A DNA stretch of 64,000 nucleotides from Lineus longissimus (lineage: Eukaryota > Nemertea > Pilidiophora > Heteronemertea > Lineidae): the NCBI RefSeq assembly GCF_910592395.1, contig NC_088310.1, positions 18,919,501 through 18,983,500 of the forward strand, written 5' to 3'. Under the pieces are notes generated by a model that saw only the letters and a list, made by a program, of their open reading frames with translations, was not told where the DNA came from and did not search any database. Position numbers and translations under genes: made by a program. Positions within the stretch are counted from its first letter, which is position 1. The number at the start of each line of letters is the position of its first letter. Below, one piece after another: positions 62,515 to 64,000 of the stretch.

Positions 62515-64000
62515 GCAGAATGGAATATCACCAAAGCATCATAACTCTTGGTTGATAAAACATCCACACAACATCATAAATTATCAACAAAATTATTTAT
62601 AAAGAACATCACAAAGAATGCACTATGCACATCGCGAGGATAAATTTCAAACTGATAAAGATTAACACTGTCATCATATCTCGTTGTGGCCGCAGCAATG
62701 TCACCGAGGGTCAGTATCATTCTTGCCCCATGGCCCAAGGGAGCATCATGTTACCATGACTAGGCCCTAGAGATGCCACCTCCGTGCCCCTATCAACCAG
62801 GGCATGATTTATTAATATTACCACTATCAGATGTCTATCTATTCATTCTGTTTTTGATGAACTGTTTCCTGATTACAGGTCCGATGATCCCAGCCCTTCC
62901 TGTAATTCAAGCTATGTGGCTCAGCTACCATGTAACCATGTCAGTCTATTCAGATGGGTGAGATCGGGTACTGTCAAGGTGACATTTGCATGTTGCCTCA
63001 GGCACGCCACTTTACTTCCACTGCCACTTCACAACCTGCCACTGATACTACTATAAACATCCTCACAGAGTTAATGGCATTGCAAAAGATTTTCACACTT
63101 TGGTAGGGAGAGTGCAAAACTACCCCGAAATGGTCATATACTTCTACTAAATTGTACCTATATAGTTGGTATCACATGTTTTGTGTTGGCCATTTTATTC
63201 ACAGCTACCTTGGGGCCATCAAAGTGGTCGATGGGTCCCCCAAGGGTCCATATTAAGACCAGTATCATGCACCTCATTAAACCATAAAGTGCCCTCTCTT
63301 CACTAAAGCACATTCATCATGAAGGTAAGAGTCCATTATAGAGGAAATGACCACCTTCGAAACTGGAGAATAGAAATCTCAAGTTCCCTTGGCACACTGC
63401 ACCTTTTAAATGTTCTTTTCTTTCATATCTTAGGCTATACCTTTACTGATCTGATCTGAGAGGGTGCTTGACAATTTTAATGACCTGGCTTTGATGCTAT
63501 CTTGGGGGTAAAACTACTATTCAGTGAGTGGTCAGTATCATGTACAAGGTTTTTCCTCATCAGGTAACTGAGAGGTCTCATTAGGTGACACAATCTCCAT
63601 TTCTTCCAAGTCGATTCCTTTCGTTCCTGCTGTTAAAATTTAAATCTAAATCCATCGTATCTGAACAAGAGTATAATCGTCTTTGACTATTTAAAGGTGT
63701 GTGACATCACTAATGCATCCCCACATTTCAGACCCTTAATGGCATTTGTCATGAATGGTTTCTTCTTAAACGTCTCTCCAGGGTATAATCCAAGCCCGAG
63801 TTAAAATGAAGTTTTATAATGAAATAAACCAAACAGGACCAGAGAACCATCGACTTCCATTTCAAATATCACGGGTGATTCACACCTTGGACGGGCCCGG
63901 TAACAGTGATTTATTCATTCATCAACCTTTACCGAAGATGTAGACAAAAATATTAAAACTGACCAATAAAGCGGCGATTTTCTTTAGCGCGTTAGCGTGT

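Larger units (their letters stand above)
48830..64000. other. Upstream flank of trh, no gene recognised
   Basis: About 15 kb with only short ORFs of no recognisable family. It contains retroelement debris (50.6 kb), a probable transposon remnant (51.7 kb), two minisatellites (55.7 and 59.7 kb) and a perfect hairpin (62.5 kb). Confidence 0.65.

Overview
This is nuclear DNA of a multicellular animal. It holds two spliced genes, both on the minus strand, with short phase-consistent exons, GT-AG introns, large introns and much degraded mobile DNA. There is no operon, bacterial-type gene, rRNA or CRISPR array. The species cannot be named from the window. A bilaterian invertebrate fits: the synthetase has the animal-type GluRS-WHEP layout, and the bHLH-PAS gene is of the Trachealess/NPAS1/3 type. 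The frequent word TACATGTA hints weakly at a lophotrochozoan, but that is only an impression.

Layout. (1) 1-9304, minus: the 5' part of a glutamyl-prolyl-tRNA synthetase gene (EPRS1). Nineteen exons were placed by hand and join into one open frame of 776 codons plus 2 nt. They cover the GST-like N-terminus, the GluRS catalytic core (HIGH, LSKRK), the anticodon-binding region and the first part of a WHEP domain. The gene runs off the left edge, so the ProRS half is outside the window. A TGACGTCA site and a CARE-like site lie just upstream of the start codon. (2) 9.4-13.7 kb: intergenic DNA with minisatellites and mobile-element remnants. (3) 13733-48694, minus: a Trachealess/NPAS3-type bHLH-PAS transcription factor. 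Eleven coding exons join exactly into 890 codons plus stop. The bHLH, PAS-A and PAS-B regions are followed by a long low-complexity C-terminal exon with a GRPRKRKR basic stretch and an SMLTPPG motif. A TATA box lies about 120 bp upstream of the start codon. (4) 48.8-64 kb: upstream DNA of the second gene, with minisatellites and retroelement debris and no gene I recognise.

Mobile and repeated DNA. I found two copies, in opposite orientation, of a roughly 115-bp palindromic MITE (12.8 and 20.4 kb). A 161-bp MITE flanked by TA lies at 20.7 kb. A three-copy tandem array of a roughly 705-bp unit with imperfect internal inverted repeats abuts a splice donor (18.1-20.07 kb). Other items are non-LTR retrotransposon 3' ends, a tRNA-derived SINE, two tandem duplications (138 and 198 bp), a dispersed 188-bp repeat pair and several minisatellites.

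The two genes have no direct functional link: one is housekeeping translation, the other developmental transcription. I found no evidence for a novel multi-gene system. The best leads are the tandem inverted-repeat array, the MITE that may supply the transcription factor's poly(A) signal, the duplicated exon tail in EPRS1, and the candidate promoter sites.
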